In this document: one piece after another, positions 39,239 to 46,609 of the stretch | How positions within the stretch are numbered: position 1 is the stretch's first letter | How the letters are laid out: the number at the start of each line of letters is the position of its first letter | From: a virus | DNA: 51,792 nucleotides | Reading direction: 5' to 3' (one strand) | Virus record (IMG/VR): IMGVR_UViG_3300035659_000022 | Location: 1 to 51,792 of that record | Notes under the pieces: generated by a model | Databases searched by the model: none | What the model was told of the DNA's origin: nothing | The model's input: the letters and a program-made list of their open reading frames with translations, nothing else | Translations under genes and position numbers: made by a program

Positions 39239-39604
39239 ATGGTCACACCAACTAGCTACGATATTGAAGATGCGGCAACGGAGTTAGGTTTCTCGGCTAT
39301 GTACATTCGGGTGTTAGTTCATAGTGGACGCCTTAACTCTACCATGGAACCTATCACTCCAGGTTCCTTGGTCACCAAGCATGTGATTACGGCCGAAGAG
39401 CTGGAACGCTTCCGGAACGAGGTACCACACAAATCGAAGCGCGCCGACGGACGGAACAAGTTCATCATCTACTTGCTTCCTACCGAAATTGCACCCGCCC
39501 GAAAGGCTTTGGAAAAGGCGGGGCTACCAGAGGTCGCAAGTGGAATCAGGCCATCGAACAGGCTAAAGGGCTACACCCCACCAACCAAGGGGGGTAAAAA
39601 GTGA
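39239..39604 (+). CDS. HTH DNA-binding protein, GRNKYS family (copy 3)
   Basis: A 121-residue protein with EDAATELGFSAMYIRVLVHSGRLN (HTH, residues about 8-31), the linker ITPGSLVTKHVITAEELERFR, and the tag SKRADGRNKFIIYLLPTE, matching 33110 and 35163 (GRNKYS with F for Y). Its C-terminus (NRLKGYTPPTKGGKK) is basic and lost in the others. Overlaps the next gene by 4 nt. Divergence is larger than between copies 1 and 2. Confidence 0.72.
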   Translation: MVTPTSYDIEDAATELGFSAMYIRVLVHSGRLNSTMEPITPGSLVTKHVITAEELERFRNEVPHKSKRADGRNKFIIYLLPTEIAPARKALEKAGLPEVASGIRPSNRLKGYTPPTKGGKK

Positions 39605-40176
39605 GCCCTTTTCATGTGTATGACTCCTTCACAGGTGAGGAGTTCCCGAAGCACTCCATGGCGGCGGTTTCTTACTCTCCGTTGTGGCAGCTCGTACGCC
39701 TCCGGTGTCACTTCAAGACGTTGGACGCTACACGTGTGGCCGTTGCTACACTAGATGTGTATATAGGGTTGTCAGCTAGTAAAGAGGAGAGGCAATATCG
39801 TGCCTGGCGGGCGGCTAACTTATTGAGGGCAGTACCTCTTGCAACTCCGTCGTCGATTGGCATCCACTATGTTGACCGGGAGGTTGGTAGCTATATGCCC
39901 ACCCAAACCGAAAGGCTCTTCAAACTAACCCAAGAGGTAGGGCTACCGACTTACTGGGACTGGGCGGTCACGCGGAGGGAGGTACTTAGTTTGTGGCAGA
40001 AGACTCCCGAGCTCTTCATGCACTGCATCAAGCAGAAACGAGGGCTCGTAGCTCGCAGGGCACACCAAGGCCCTAAGAATGAACTACGTTACTACCTAAC
40101 GATTTGTCAGGACATTATGGATGAATACATCCCACTCGCATTGTTCAAGGAGACCTATGACCAAAATGCAGAATGA
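39601..40176 (+). CDS. Protein of unknown function (191 residues)
   Basis: Start GTG 39601 overlapping the previous stop by 4 nt; the GGGGTAAAAA is a weak binding site. A helix-rich protein (EERQYRAWRAANLLRAV, QTERLFKLTQEVGLPTYWDWAVTRREVLSLW) with Trp/Tyr content. No family is apparent. Overlaps the next gene by 20 nt. Confidence 0.72.
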   Translation: MSPFHVYDSFTGEEFPKHSMAAVSYSPLWQLVRLRCHFKTLDATRVAVATLDVYIGLSASKEERQYRAWRAANLLRAVPLATPSSIGIHYVDREVGSYMPTQTERLFKLTQEVGLPTYWDWAVTRREVLSLWQKTPELFMHCIKQKRGLVARRAHQGPKNELRYYLTICQDIMDEYIPLALFKETYDQNAE

Positions 40177-40429
40177 CCCCCCACAAGCCGTTTCCCCCAA
40201 CGACGACCACGTACCTGACAGGCAGAAGGCCCTAGCACAGGAAAAAGCTAGGCTAACCTTCCACCAGCCTACACGGCAAAAGCATTGGCGCCCCGCTGGT
40301 CATGAGGAGGCCGAGGAGGCCGAGGCCGAGGAGAAGAGGCGGCGTAAGATGGCAAAGGCAAGTACAAAAGCGAACCGACGGCATGCAAACAAGAAACGCA
40401 AAGCGTCAAGGCCCAAGAGGCATAAATGA
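40157..40429 (+). CDS. Small basic protein with Glu/Ala and Lys/Arg tail
   Basis: ATG 40157 behind AAGGAGACCT is preferred over 40121. 90 residues: an unstructured N-terminus, a Glu/Ala block (AEEAEAEEKRRRKMAKAS), and a very basic C-terminus (ANRRHANKKRKASRPKRHK). A nucleic-acid-binding tail is likely. Overlaps the previous gene by 20 nt and the next by 4. Confidence 0.6.
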   Translation: MTKMQNDPPQAVSPNDDHVPDRQKALAQEKARLTFHQPTRQKHWRPAGHEEAEEAEAEEKRRRKMAKASTKANRRHANKKRKASRPKRHK

Positions 40430-40641
40430 CCGCTCAGACTATAGCCTTTATAGCGTTGGCAGTAGCTTTTGCCATCCAGACCTACATCACCGGCCGAGTC
40501 TTGTTCCGACACCAACGAGTCCTCGAATGGTTTGCCCAACACATCAAGCTGGACTCCCGCAATATACCCGCGGGCATTCCAAAGGACCTACAAGCACTGA
40601 TTAAGGAGGAGGCCAATATCGACGATACGACAAAGTCCTAA
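40426..40641 (+). CDS. Small single-pass membrane protein
   Basis: A 71-residue protein overlapping the previous gene by 4 nt. One hydrophobic segment at residues about 4-26 (QTIAFIALAVAFAIQTYITGRVLF) then a basic/helical C-terminus. A small membrane protein of unknown function; superinfection or lysis timing are mere possibilities. Confidence 0.65.
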   Translation: MTAQTIAFIALAVAFAIQTYITGRVLFRHQRVLEWFAQHIKLDSRNIPAGIPKDLQALIKEEANIDDTTKS

Positions 40642-40660
40642 AAAACACTAGCCAAAAACT

Positions 40661-40677
40661 AAAGAGGCTGTTACAAT
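40661..40677 (+). promoter_or_regulatory. Weak promoter-like site for HTH gene 40738
   Basis: TACAAT (40672-40677) with a nearby AAAGAG (40660-40665). The element resembles the AAAAGAG class but the -35 is poor (TAGCCA at 40649-40654). The leader to ATG 40738 has AAAGGAGCTTTACC as the binding site. Confidence 0.35.
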
Positions 40678-40737
40678 TACTTCAACATCAATCAACCAGG
40701 GCGCCATGCCCGCACACAAACCGAAAGGAGCTTTACC

Positions 40738-41184
40738 ATGGCACAACTCGATCTGAGCAACATCAAGTGGCCCGACAAGATGGATCTGCGCACAGCCTCC
40801 ATCTTCCTGGAGCTGTCTGACATGCGTGTGCGTACGCTCGCGCGTGAGGAGACGCTCCCCTCGACGAAGGACGAAGAGGGCAATTGGGTCTTCGCACTGG
40901 CCGACCTCAAGGCCTACAAGTCCACTCCGCACCCCCGCAAGGGTGGTGGTGGCGGTGGACCTCGCGGTGAAGGCAAGACCTGGAAGATCAAGGTCAAATT
41001 CGAGGACGTCGAGAAAGTGAAAGCCGCCCTCGCCCCCTTCGGCATCGTCCTCCAGCCCGCGTACGACGCGGCAAAGATGAAGGAAGGCAATATCCGGCGC
41101 AAGGCAGCGAAAGCGGCTGCTACGGCCAAGTCAACGGCCGGCTATCAGCAGGCCAAGCAGGCCTCCAGCCCCACCAAGAAATAA
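40738..41184 (+). CDS. HTH DNA-binding protein, GRNKYS family (divergent copy 4)
   Basis: A 148-residue protein with HTH at residues about 15-37 (DLRTASIFLELSDMRVRTLAREETL); ELSDMRVR matches copies 1 and 2. The GRNKYS tag is replaced by a Gly-rich loop (GGGGGGPRGEGKTWKIKVKFEDV) and the C-terminus is long and Ala/Lys-rich. It is the most divergent paralogue, linked by the HTH. Strong binding site AAAGGAGCTTTACC precedes ATG 40738. Confidence 0.68.
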   Translation: MAQLDLSNIKWPDKMDLRTASIFLELSDMRVRTLAREETLPSTKDEEGNWVFALADLKAYKSTPHPRKGGGGGGPRGEGKTWKIKVKFEDVEKVKAALAPFGIVLQPAYDAAKMKEGNIRRKAAKAAATAKSTAGYQQAKQASSPTKK

Positions 41185-41191
41185 CTCCAAC

Positions 41192-41224
41192 GGAGGTAGG
41201 CTCTCACAAAGGGAGCCTACCTCC
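41192..41224 (+). terminator. Hairpin after HTH gene 40738
   Basis: Perfect 12-bp stem GGAGGTAGGCTC (41192-41203) with GAGCCTACCTCC (41213-41224), loop 9 nt. There is no T run afterwards (TAAGGA), so it may be a processing or attenuator hairpin rather than a clean terminator. Confidence 0.55.
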
Positions 41225-41239
41225 TAAGGACATGATGAG

Positions 41240-41686
41240 ATGATCATACTTGCATTGGATCCAGGAGCAACTACCGGCTATTGCCTAGTCGACGACAGTA
41301 CCGGCTTTGGAGTTGTGAGCGTTGGTGAGATACCGTGGGATTCCCGTCTCGGGTTGCTCACGGCCCTCATCGGCGGCACGTCCGCACACAACGGGCTGCT
41401 GCAGCCCCAGGCCGTGGTCGTTGAAGCATTCCGTTTACGACCTGGCCGAGCGATGGAACAGGTCGGTTCGATATTTCCAAGTGTGCGTATCATAGGCATC
41501 ATCGAGGCGCTGCTCTACCAACGTCCCGACCGTTCGAAAGTACCCCTCGTCTTTCAAGAACCTGGCATTATGGCCCGCGTAGAGGTCCTACCAGAGCACG
41601 CCGACCTCTTCGTAGGCATGCCGCATGCAAAAGACGCCTATAAACACGCCCGCTACTATACCCTAACAACCAGAGAGCACACATGA
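41240..41686 (+). CDS. RuvC-like Holliday-junction nuclease
   Basis: A 148-residue protein with the RNase H-like RuvC motifs: IILALDPGATTGYCLVD (residues 2-18, catalytic Asp in DPG), VVVEAFRL (Glu, about 59-66) and HAKDAYKHA (about 129-137, final Asp). It resolves recombination junctions, beside the Endo VII paralogues. Overlaps the next gene by 4 nt. Confidence 0.85.
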   Translation: MIILALDPGATTGYCLVDDSTGFGVVSVGEIPWDSRLGLLTALIGGTSAHNGLLQPQAVVVEAFRLRPGRAMEQVGSIFPSVRIIGIIEALLYQRPDRSKVPLVFQEPGIMARVEVLPEHADLFVGMPHAKDAYKHARYYTLTTREHT

Positions 41687-41904
41687 ACAATCAACACCTT
41701 GACGTTATACTAACCGAATGCTGTTGTACCGAAATGGCTCGAGCAAGGACCGTAGGCACCATCGTAGAGTGGTCCACCGGCACCCTTGCTATCCGAAATA
41801 CTCCTCACATGGTCGACGACGGCAACGGCGTTATGGATGACATGTCTGGAGAATGTCCTATCAAATTCTGCCCATTCTGCGGTTCGGAGCTTCCGCACAC
41901 ATGA
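41683..41904 (+). CDS. Small zinc-ribbon protein
   Basis: A 73-residue protein. N-terminal CCC near residue 13 and C-terminal CPIKFCPFCGSELP (about residues 58-71) form a zinc ribbon. It overlaps the RuvC-like gene and the next gene by 4 nt each, so it is part of that unit. Function unknown. Confidence 0.7.
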   Translation: MNNQHLDVILTECCCTEMARARTVGTIVEWSTGTLAIRNTPHMVDDGNGVMDDMSGECPIKFCPFCGSELPHT

Positions 41905-42122
41905 GCGCCAACGGAGTATACGTTCACGTAGCATACCTCAAGCGGGTGCTGAGAATTGCCGCAAAAGAGGTTTTCGGGGTGGAAGCCTCTGAGACCCAAA
42001 TTCAACAAAAACTCGACGCTTGGCATAAGGAAGCAAGGCTACCGGTGAACCATGCACTCAAAGAAGAGCGTATCCTCTCAAATCGCGTACCTGTTCAAAC
42101 CGTGGATTGTAAAGCGGCCTAA
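41901..42122 (+). CDS. Small helical protein
   Basis: ATG 41901, overlapping the previous stop by 4 nt. 73 residues: helical (YLKRVLRIAAKEVFGVEASETQIQQKLDAWHKEARL). Function unknown. A second frame at 42052 overlaps its end. Confidence 0.62.
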   Translation: MSANGVYVHVAYLKRVLRIAAKEVFGVEASETQIQQKLDAWHKEARLPVNHALKEERILSNRVPVQTVDCKAA

Positions 42123-42210
42123 TGGCGGTTGTCAAGTCTTGTTCCCCCTCACAGAACTCGACAAACTCGTCGCGGCGATAATCAAGATAGTGAAAGCAGG
42201 CGAGTCATAA
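42052..42210 (+). CDS. Possible small overlapping gene (52 residues)
   Basis: A 52-residue frame from ATG 42052 to TAA 42208-42210 overlapping the previous gene by 71 nt in another frame. It reads SQIAYLFKPWIVKRPNGG and then FPLTELDKLVAAIIKIV. The binding site is poor. It ends where a remnant of the helicase start begins. Treat as tentative. Confidence 0.4.
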   Translation: MHSKKSVSSQIAYLFKPWIVKRPNGGCQVLFPLTELDKLVAAIIKIVKAGES

Positions 42211-42248
42211 AAACACCTTACCCATTCCAAGTACAGGCCATCCAGGCG
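42210..42248 (+). repeat. Remnant copy of the helicase start (39-bp direct repeat, left)
   Basis: 36 of 39 bases match 42921-42959, the start of the SNF2 helicase gene. The frame reads IKTPYPFQVQAIQAQ then stops, against MKTPYPFQTQAIQAI in the helicase; its ATG is ATA here. It is a truncated pseudogene-like duplicate, 711 bp upstream of the intact copy. Confidence 0.85.
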
Positions 42249-42253
42249 CAAAA

Positions 42254-42565
42254 ATGATGCTACATTCGATCCCCCCTGCAAATCGCCAGCCCCGGCACCC
42301 CCCTAGTTCCATGCGGGCTGCTGCGAATGCCGGCCTTACTATGGTCGGGAGGCAAAGCCGCCAACCGACTCCCTCCGAAGAAACATTCCGGCCTAAGACT
42401 GTCCGCCCTAACCCTCAAGTCCAGGAACAAAAGGAAGGCTATTACAAAGCCGTTGAATTGCTCGCCAAACAGTTAACCGGACTAGCTGCTGCTGCTACCG
42501 ATCCGAGTGAGATTTTACATTGGCAGCGGGCACTAGACCAGTTGAAGGAGAATACAATATGGTAG
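42254..42565 (+). CDS. Small protein of unknown function in the inserted cassette
   Basis: A 103-residue protein starting at ATG 42254 (or 42257), 5 nt beyond the helicase remnant, and without a good binding site. A Pro/Arg-rich N-terminus (NRQPRHPPSSMRAAANAGL) precedes a helix (EGYYKAVELLAKQLTGLAAAATD). Start may have been created by the rearrangement. Overlaps the next gene by 7 nt. Confidence 0.6.
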   Translation: MMLHSIPPANRQPRHPPSSMRAAANAGLTMVGRQSRQPTPSEETFRPKTVRPNPQVQEQKEGYYKAVELLAKQLTGLAAAATDPSEILHWQRALDQLKENTIW

Positions 42566-42921
42566 CCGACGAAAGTGATGTCGTTAACTCTATGATCAGC
42601 GTTCAGACTAGATATTTCCCCGAGCTTCAAGGTACGCTATTTGAGATCGTGTTTGATCAGTCTTTCGATGGCGTGGTAGGCCGTGCGCTCTCCGGGAAAG
42701 TGCCTAAAGTGATCCTACATTACAGCGATATCCGTATTTTGGAGCCAGCGTACCGTATGGGCTTGGTCCCAGTTATCGCCCACGAGCTAGCGCACTTTAT
42801 CGATCCAGTCGATCCCGAACGTATCATGCGTGAACGGCTGCCTGCGCCGATGATGGCACTGTGGGAAGAACTGTTAAAGGAGGGTTACGCTAAATGCTCC
42901 ATGGCACAATCACTACGATGA
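42559..42921 (+). CDS. Small HExxH metalloprotease-like protein
   Basis: From ATG 42559 the protein has 120 residues. It contains PVIAHELAHFID (HELAH, residues about 75-86), the zincin HExxH motif, in a context (helix before, DPVDPER after) like SprT/ImmA-type minimal metallopeptidases. Third zinc ligand not obvious. It ends with 4-nt overlap (ATGA) on the helicase start. Possibly processes a phage or host protein; unproven. Confidence 0.65.
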   Translation: MVADESDVVNSMISVQTRYFPELQGTLFEIVFDQSFDGVVGRALSGKVPKVILHYSDIRILEPAYRMGLVPVIAHELAHFIDPVDPERIMRERLPAPMMALWEELLKEGYAKCSMAQSLR

Positions 42922-44198
42922 AAACACCTTACCCATTCCAAACACAGGCCATACAGGCGATTACTGAGTCGCCTGGTTTCCTGCTATGTGATGAATGTGG
43001 CTTAGGCAAAACGTTGCAAGCCATCGAGATTGCCAAAGCTACTCGCAAAACAACGGCGGGATGGCAATGCTTGGTTATCACACCACCAGTACTGATCCCC
43101 CAGTGGAAAGCCGAGATTGAGGGTCAAGACCCAGGGCAGCTGATCACCATCGTAAACCGCATGCCCCTAGACTACGCATCGCTAAGCGGGTATATACTAA
43201 TGAGCATTTACGACCTTACATCCGCAATCGTTCGGCAACCCCTGTTCACCCACCTCTTCGACATGACCATCGTCGATGAAGCGCACAGGATCAAAAATCG
43301 GAAGACGAAGACCGCGATGTGGATAAAACAGATCCCTGCGGCCCGCCGGCTTTGCCTGACCGGTACCCCTATGGAAAAAAACCCCGCGGACTTATGGTCG
43401 CTACTCAACTACGTTGCTCCTGACGACTTTCCCGCCTACTGGGGCTTCGTTATGACCCACCTTCAGGTCACCGAAGGGTACTTTGAGAAGTACGTGGTCG
43501 GTGGTGCAAAAAACCCCGCGAGGTTTGGAGAGCTATTACGCCCGTACATGCTCCGGCGTACTAAGGTGCAAGTCGCCCCCCAACTGCCCGAAAGAATCGA
43601 CATATTGCAACAGGTAGCTTTGGGAGAGGAGCAGGGTGCCTTGTACGACGAGGTCCGGCACCAAAAGGATATCTTGGTAACCGCCGGCGGGCAAGAATTT
43701 CTAATTCAAAATGCCCTCGTACTGCTTACCCGCTTACAGCAAATCTCCGCATGGCCCCCATTGTTGGGCTTTGAAGGGGTGCCTTCAGGCAAGCTCGATT
43801 GGCTTCACGAGTTCCTCCTAGATCACCCCGATGACCGAGTTGTTATCTTTACCCGATTCCGCAACCTTGCAATTTACCTAGCTGTGATGTTGGACTGCGA
43901 CATTATCATCGGAGGGCGGAAAGAGATGTCCGCCGAGCCTAAGGTCCTCGTCGGCACCATTGACGCTATGGGTGAAGGACTAAACTTAGGTTGGGCAAAA
44001 CATGCTATCTTTTTAGATTCGCACTGGAGTACCATTCGCATGTCACAAGCCCTCGACCGCATTCACAGGATCGACATCAAGGAGCCCAAGAATGTGTATA
44101 TGCTGTTTTCTACACTCGAAGACAAGCTTGTCTTGGACGCGTTGGCAAATAAGTGGTCGGAAGCGGAATTAGTCTATCACTTTATAGACACTCTATAG
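42918..44198 (+). CDS. SWI2/SNF2-type helicase
   Basis: ATG 42918 is chosen (4-nt overlap); an in-frame ATG at 42894 is inside the previous gene. 426 residues with SF2 motifs: LCDECGLGKTLQ (Walker A, about 25-36), IVDEAH (about 119-124), LTGTPMEKN, and SQALDRIHRI (motif VI, about 383-392). Family: SNF2-like DNA translocase without a separate nuclease. It may remodel replication or recombination intermediates or strip proteins. It is followed by the Endo VII paralogue. Confidence 0.9.
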   Translation: MKTPYPFQTQAIQAITESPGFLLCDECGLGKTLQAIEIAKATRKTTAGWQCLVITPPVLIPQWKAEIEGQDPGQLITIVNRMPLDYASLSGYILMSIYDLTSAIVRQPLFTHLFDMTIVDEAHRIKNRKTKTAMWIKQIPAARRLCLTGTPMEKNPADLWSLLNYVAPDDFPAYWGFVMTHLQVTEGYFEKYVVGGAKNPARFGELLRPYMLRRTKVQVAPQLPERIDILQQVALGEEQGALYDEVRHQKDILVTAGGQEFLIQNALVLLTRLQQISAWPPLLGFEGVPSGKLDWLHEFLLDHPDDRVVIFTRFRNLAIYLAVMLDCDIIIGGRKEMSAEPKVLVGTIDAMGEGLNLGWAKHAIFLDSHWSTIRMSQALDRIHRIDIKEPKNVYMLFSTLEDKLVLDALANKWSEAELVYHFIDTL

Positions 44199-44215
44199 AT
44201 ATAATAACTAGGCCC

Positions 44216-44244
44216 TTCCTTTTTTCAATCAAAGAAGTTATAAT
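44216..44244 (+). promoter_or_regulatory. Promoter of Endo VII gene 44256
   Basis: TTCCTT (44216-44221), 17-bp gap, TATAAT (44239-44244). The ATG is 11 nt behind the -10, leaving a leader of only a few bases and no binding site, so this is a (near) leaderless gene. Confidence 0.68.
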
Positions 44245-44255
44245 TTTAGACTATT

Positions 44256-44744
44256 ATGGAACCTCTACGATTGTGTACCAAGTGCGGCGAATTCAAGCCC
44301 CTATCGGCGTTTTACAAGCAAACGGCGAGTCCTGACGGCTTGAATAACCATTGTAAGGAGTGTATATATGCATACGTTGATGCACATAGAGAAGTACACA
44401 AAGCACGCCGCGCGGCACGGCGAAAGGCGAGCCAAGAACGCGATGCAGCATATATTGCCCATTACAAAACACGCGATGCCGCATCCATGCGTAAGCGTAA
44501 GTACAACCTTACGACGGAGGGTTACAATGCTTTGGTAGCCGCCCAAGAAGGCAAATGTGCAATCTGTGGCAACCCTCCAGTAGAAGGCAAGGAGTTATTT
44601 GTGGACCACAATCACCTATCCAACAAGGTGCGTGGACTGCTTTGTCACAGGTGTAACCAGGGCTTGATTGATGACATTGCTTGGCACCAGAAGGCTATTG
44701 AATACTTGCAAGAGGCAGGTAGAGATGCAGTCGATCCATATTAG
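44256..44744 (+). CDS. Recombination endonuclease VII-like nuclease (second copy)
   Basis: A 162-residue protein with zinc fingers CTKCGEFKP and CKECIYAYV, a basic helix, then the Endo VII core KCAICGNPP, VDHNHLSNKVRGLLC and HRCNQGLIDD (catalytic DHNH). Its core matches the gene at 31189 (VRGLLC, CAICG), a clear paralogue. An Asn in DHNH replaces Asp of DHDH. Overlaps the next gene by 20 nt. Confidence 0.85.
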   Translation: MEPLRLCTKCGEFKPLSAFYKQTASPDGLNNHCKECIYAYVDAHREVHKARRAARRKASQERDAAYIAHYKTRDAASMRKRKYNLTTEGYNALVAAQEGKCAICGNPPVEGKELFVDHNHLSNKVRGLLCHRCNQGLIDDIAWHQKAIEYLQEAGRDAVDPY

Positions 44745-45768
44745 CGACGTGAGGATGTTCCGCCAATGTAGACGTAGTTGGAATTGGGCATCTAGGATGA
44801 GAGGCAATTTAGAGCCTACGGTGCCCTACCCGCCATTCTACGTTGGCCGTATTGTCCATACAGCTTTGGAGTTGTATTACCGGGACGGTACCCCTCTGCT
44901 AGATTCGATGGAAGCAAATCTTGATAAGGATGCCCGCAACTTGTGGCCGCAAGAGGTGGTAACCTTCGACGAGCAGGTGGCCCTCATGCATAATATGTTG
45001 CTTCACTATAGTATGTGGACAGCATTAGACAAGAAGGCGTACTCGGATAGTAACCTTGAGTTTGTTTCGCTGGAACAAGAGTTCGAAGTGCCGATGCCTA
45101 CGCCATCAGGCCGACCTTCGCGGAAGTTTTTGCTAGCAGGACGCTTTGATGGTGTAGTGAGGCACAAAGAGACCGGCGAGTATTGGGTGTGGGAAACAAA
45201 GACCACCCGCAGTATCGAGGAACTAGTTAGGTCGTTAGCAAACGACGAGCAGTGCGGCGTCTATATGTACGCGGCGAATAAAATGCTTGGCGTGCCGGTA
45301 GTTGGAGTGCTCTACAATATAGTGAGAAAAAAGGCGCCGACACGCCCTACGGTTCTACAAAGCGGGCTGTTGTCAAAGAATACGAGTGTCGACTGTACCG
45401 CTTTCTTTTATCTAAACTGCATCAAGGAACTATATCCTGATTGGACTAAGGAAACGATTGCGGACTTCTTCGGCGACATTCTAGAGACCCTTGTGCCGAA
45501 CGAGTCAAAGTTCTTTATGCGCTACCCCGTTTACCGTTCCCCGATGGAAATCAAAAACCTAATGCAAGGGCTCTATTACACTGCCTGCGAGATGACTCGT
45601 AAGTCGTTACGTATATATCCTTCACCGAGTTGGTTGAGCTGTAATTTTTGCGTTTTCAAGGGGCCTTGTTTAACAATGAATATGGGGGGCGATTACGAAG
45701 TACTTCTTCGTGAGGAGTATCAGTCCCGCGACCTCGAAACACTATCAAAGGAGAATGGAGATGTCTAA
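44725..45768 (+). CDS. Cas4/RecB-like PD-(D/E)xK nuclease
   Basis: From ATG 44725 the protein has 347 residues. An N-terminal Cys (FRQCRRSW), catalytic LAGRFDGVV and YWVWETKTT (about residues 137-164, Asp and ExK), and a C-terminal cysteine set (CNFCVFKGPC, about 313-322) fit the Cas4/AddB type with a possible [4Fe-4S] cluster. It processes DNA ends for the Sak4-type ATPase behind it. Overlaps that gene by 8 nt. Confidence 0.85.
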   Translation: MQSIHISDVRMFRQCRRSWNWASRMRGNLEPTVPYPPFYVGRIVHTALELYYRDGTPLLDSMEANLDKDARNLWPQEVVTFDEQVALMHNMLLHYSMWTALDKKAYSDSNLEFVSLEQEFEVPMPTPSGRPSRKFLLAGRFDGVVRHKETGEYWVWETKTTRSIEELVRSLANDEQCGVYMYAANKMLGVPVVGVLYNIVRKKAPTRPTVLQSGLLSKNTSVDCTAFFYLNCIKELYPDWTKETIADFFGDILETLVPNESKFFMRYPVYRSPMEIKNLMQGLYYTACEMTRKSLRIYPSPSWLSCNFCVFKGPCLTMNMGGDYEVLLREEYQSRDLETLSKENGDV

Positions 45769-46561
45769 ACGTTTTGCAGAAGAGGAAGGGGGACTGAGGG
45801 GCCTCATTTACGGGCAGCCCGGTTGTGGTAAGACTGTCTTAATGGCTACAGCTTGTGATGACGAGCGCTTCGGGCGTGTCCTAGATTTAGATGCCCATGG
45901 CAACCCGGAAGTACTGCGCCGCCGGAAGGACAAGCCCGACATCCTTGCTATGGAGGCCATGGAAGACTTCAATGAGCCCTACCGTTGGCTATCCGACGGG
46001 CAGGAACCGAAGGACGATGTTGCTAGGGAGTTCAAGCTCACTCCTCCTTATAAGACTATCTTCGTCGACAGTACAACCGAAGTGCAGCGGTTCGTTACAT
46101 CTATCATCACTGGTTCACTTAATGCCGCACCAGGAGACATAGTTGGAGGCCTAGATCGACTGGGCTTCGGTAAGTTGTTTGGTACTATGATGCATTGGTC
46201 GACAAAGATGTTTGAGCTCACCAAGCCCCCACACAATCTCAATGTCTTCTTCAATTGCCACGAGGCCTGGAAGCAAGACGAGAAACAGATTTTTCATTAC
46301 GCACCTCTTATCTGGGGTCAGTCAGGACTAGAGTTACCCGGATATGCTTTGCTTGTGATGCGCCTTACTGTAAAATCTCGCGTCGATGGAGACATTAAGG
46401 CATCCGACACCGCAGTGTTCGACGATGGGGTATTCAATGTTGGACAGATACGGGCAACGACGCAATCATACGCCAAAGATCAGTACGGCTGTGGTGTGAC
46501 GCATATTATCAATCCTACAATGGCGAAAATCATGGACCTCATTAGACAGGGTAGCTTATGA
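45761..46561 (+). CDS. Sak4-like RecA-fold ATPase
   Basis: From ATG 45761 (AAAGGAGAATGGAG) the protein has 266 residues. Walker A YGQPGCGKTVLM (about 18-29), Walker B TIFVDSTTE (about 102-110), and downstream segments with NVFFNCHEAW (sensor-like strand). Phage Sak4 proteins are single-strand annealing or RecA-like partners of a Cas4/exonuclease and a DUF669 SSB, exactly the gene order here. Confidence 0.85.
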   Translation: MSKRFAEEEGGLRGLIYGQPGCGKTVLMATACDDERFGRVLDLDAHGNPEVLRRRKDKPDILAMEAMEDFNEPYRWLSDGQEPKDDVAREFKLTPPYKTIFVDSTTEVQRFVTSIITGSLNAAPGDIVGGLDRLGFGKLFGTMMHWSTKMFELTKPPHNLNVFFNCHEAWKQDEKQIFHYAPLIWGQSGLELPGYALLVMRLTVKSRVDGDIKASDTAVFDDGVFNVGQIRATTQSYAKDQYGCGVTHIINPTMAKIMDLIRQGSL

Positions 46562-46564
46562 CCG

Positions 46565-46592
46565 TTCACCATTCACCATTCACCATTCACCA
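46565..46592. repeat. Four tandem heptamers TTCACCA
   Basis: TTCACCA occurs four times in a row (46565-46571, 46572-46578, 46579-46585, 46586-46592), filling the gap between the Sak4 gene and the SSB gene. The binding site AAAGGAAACC follows. It may be an operator or a replication slippage tract. Confidence 0.88.
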
Positions 46593-46609
46593 TACGAAAG
46601 GAAACCAAC

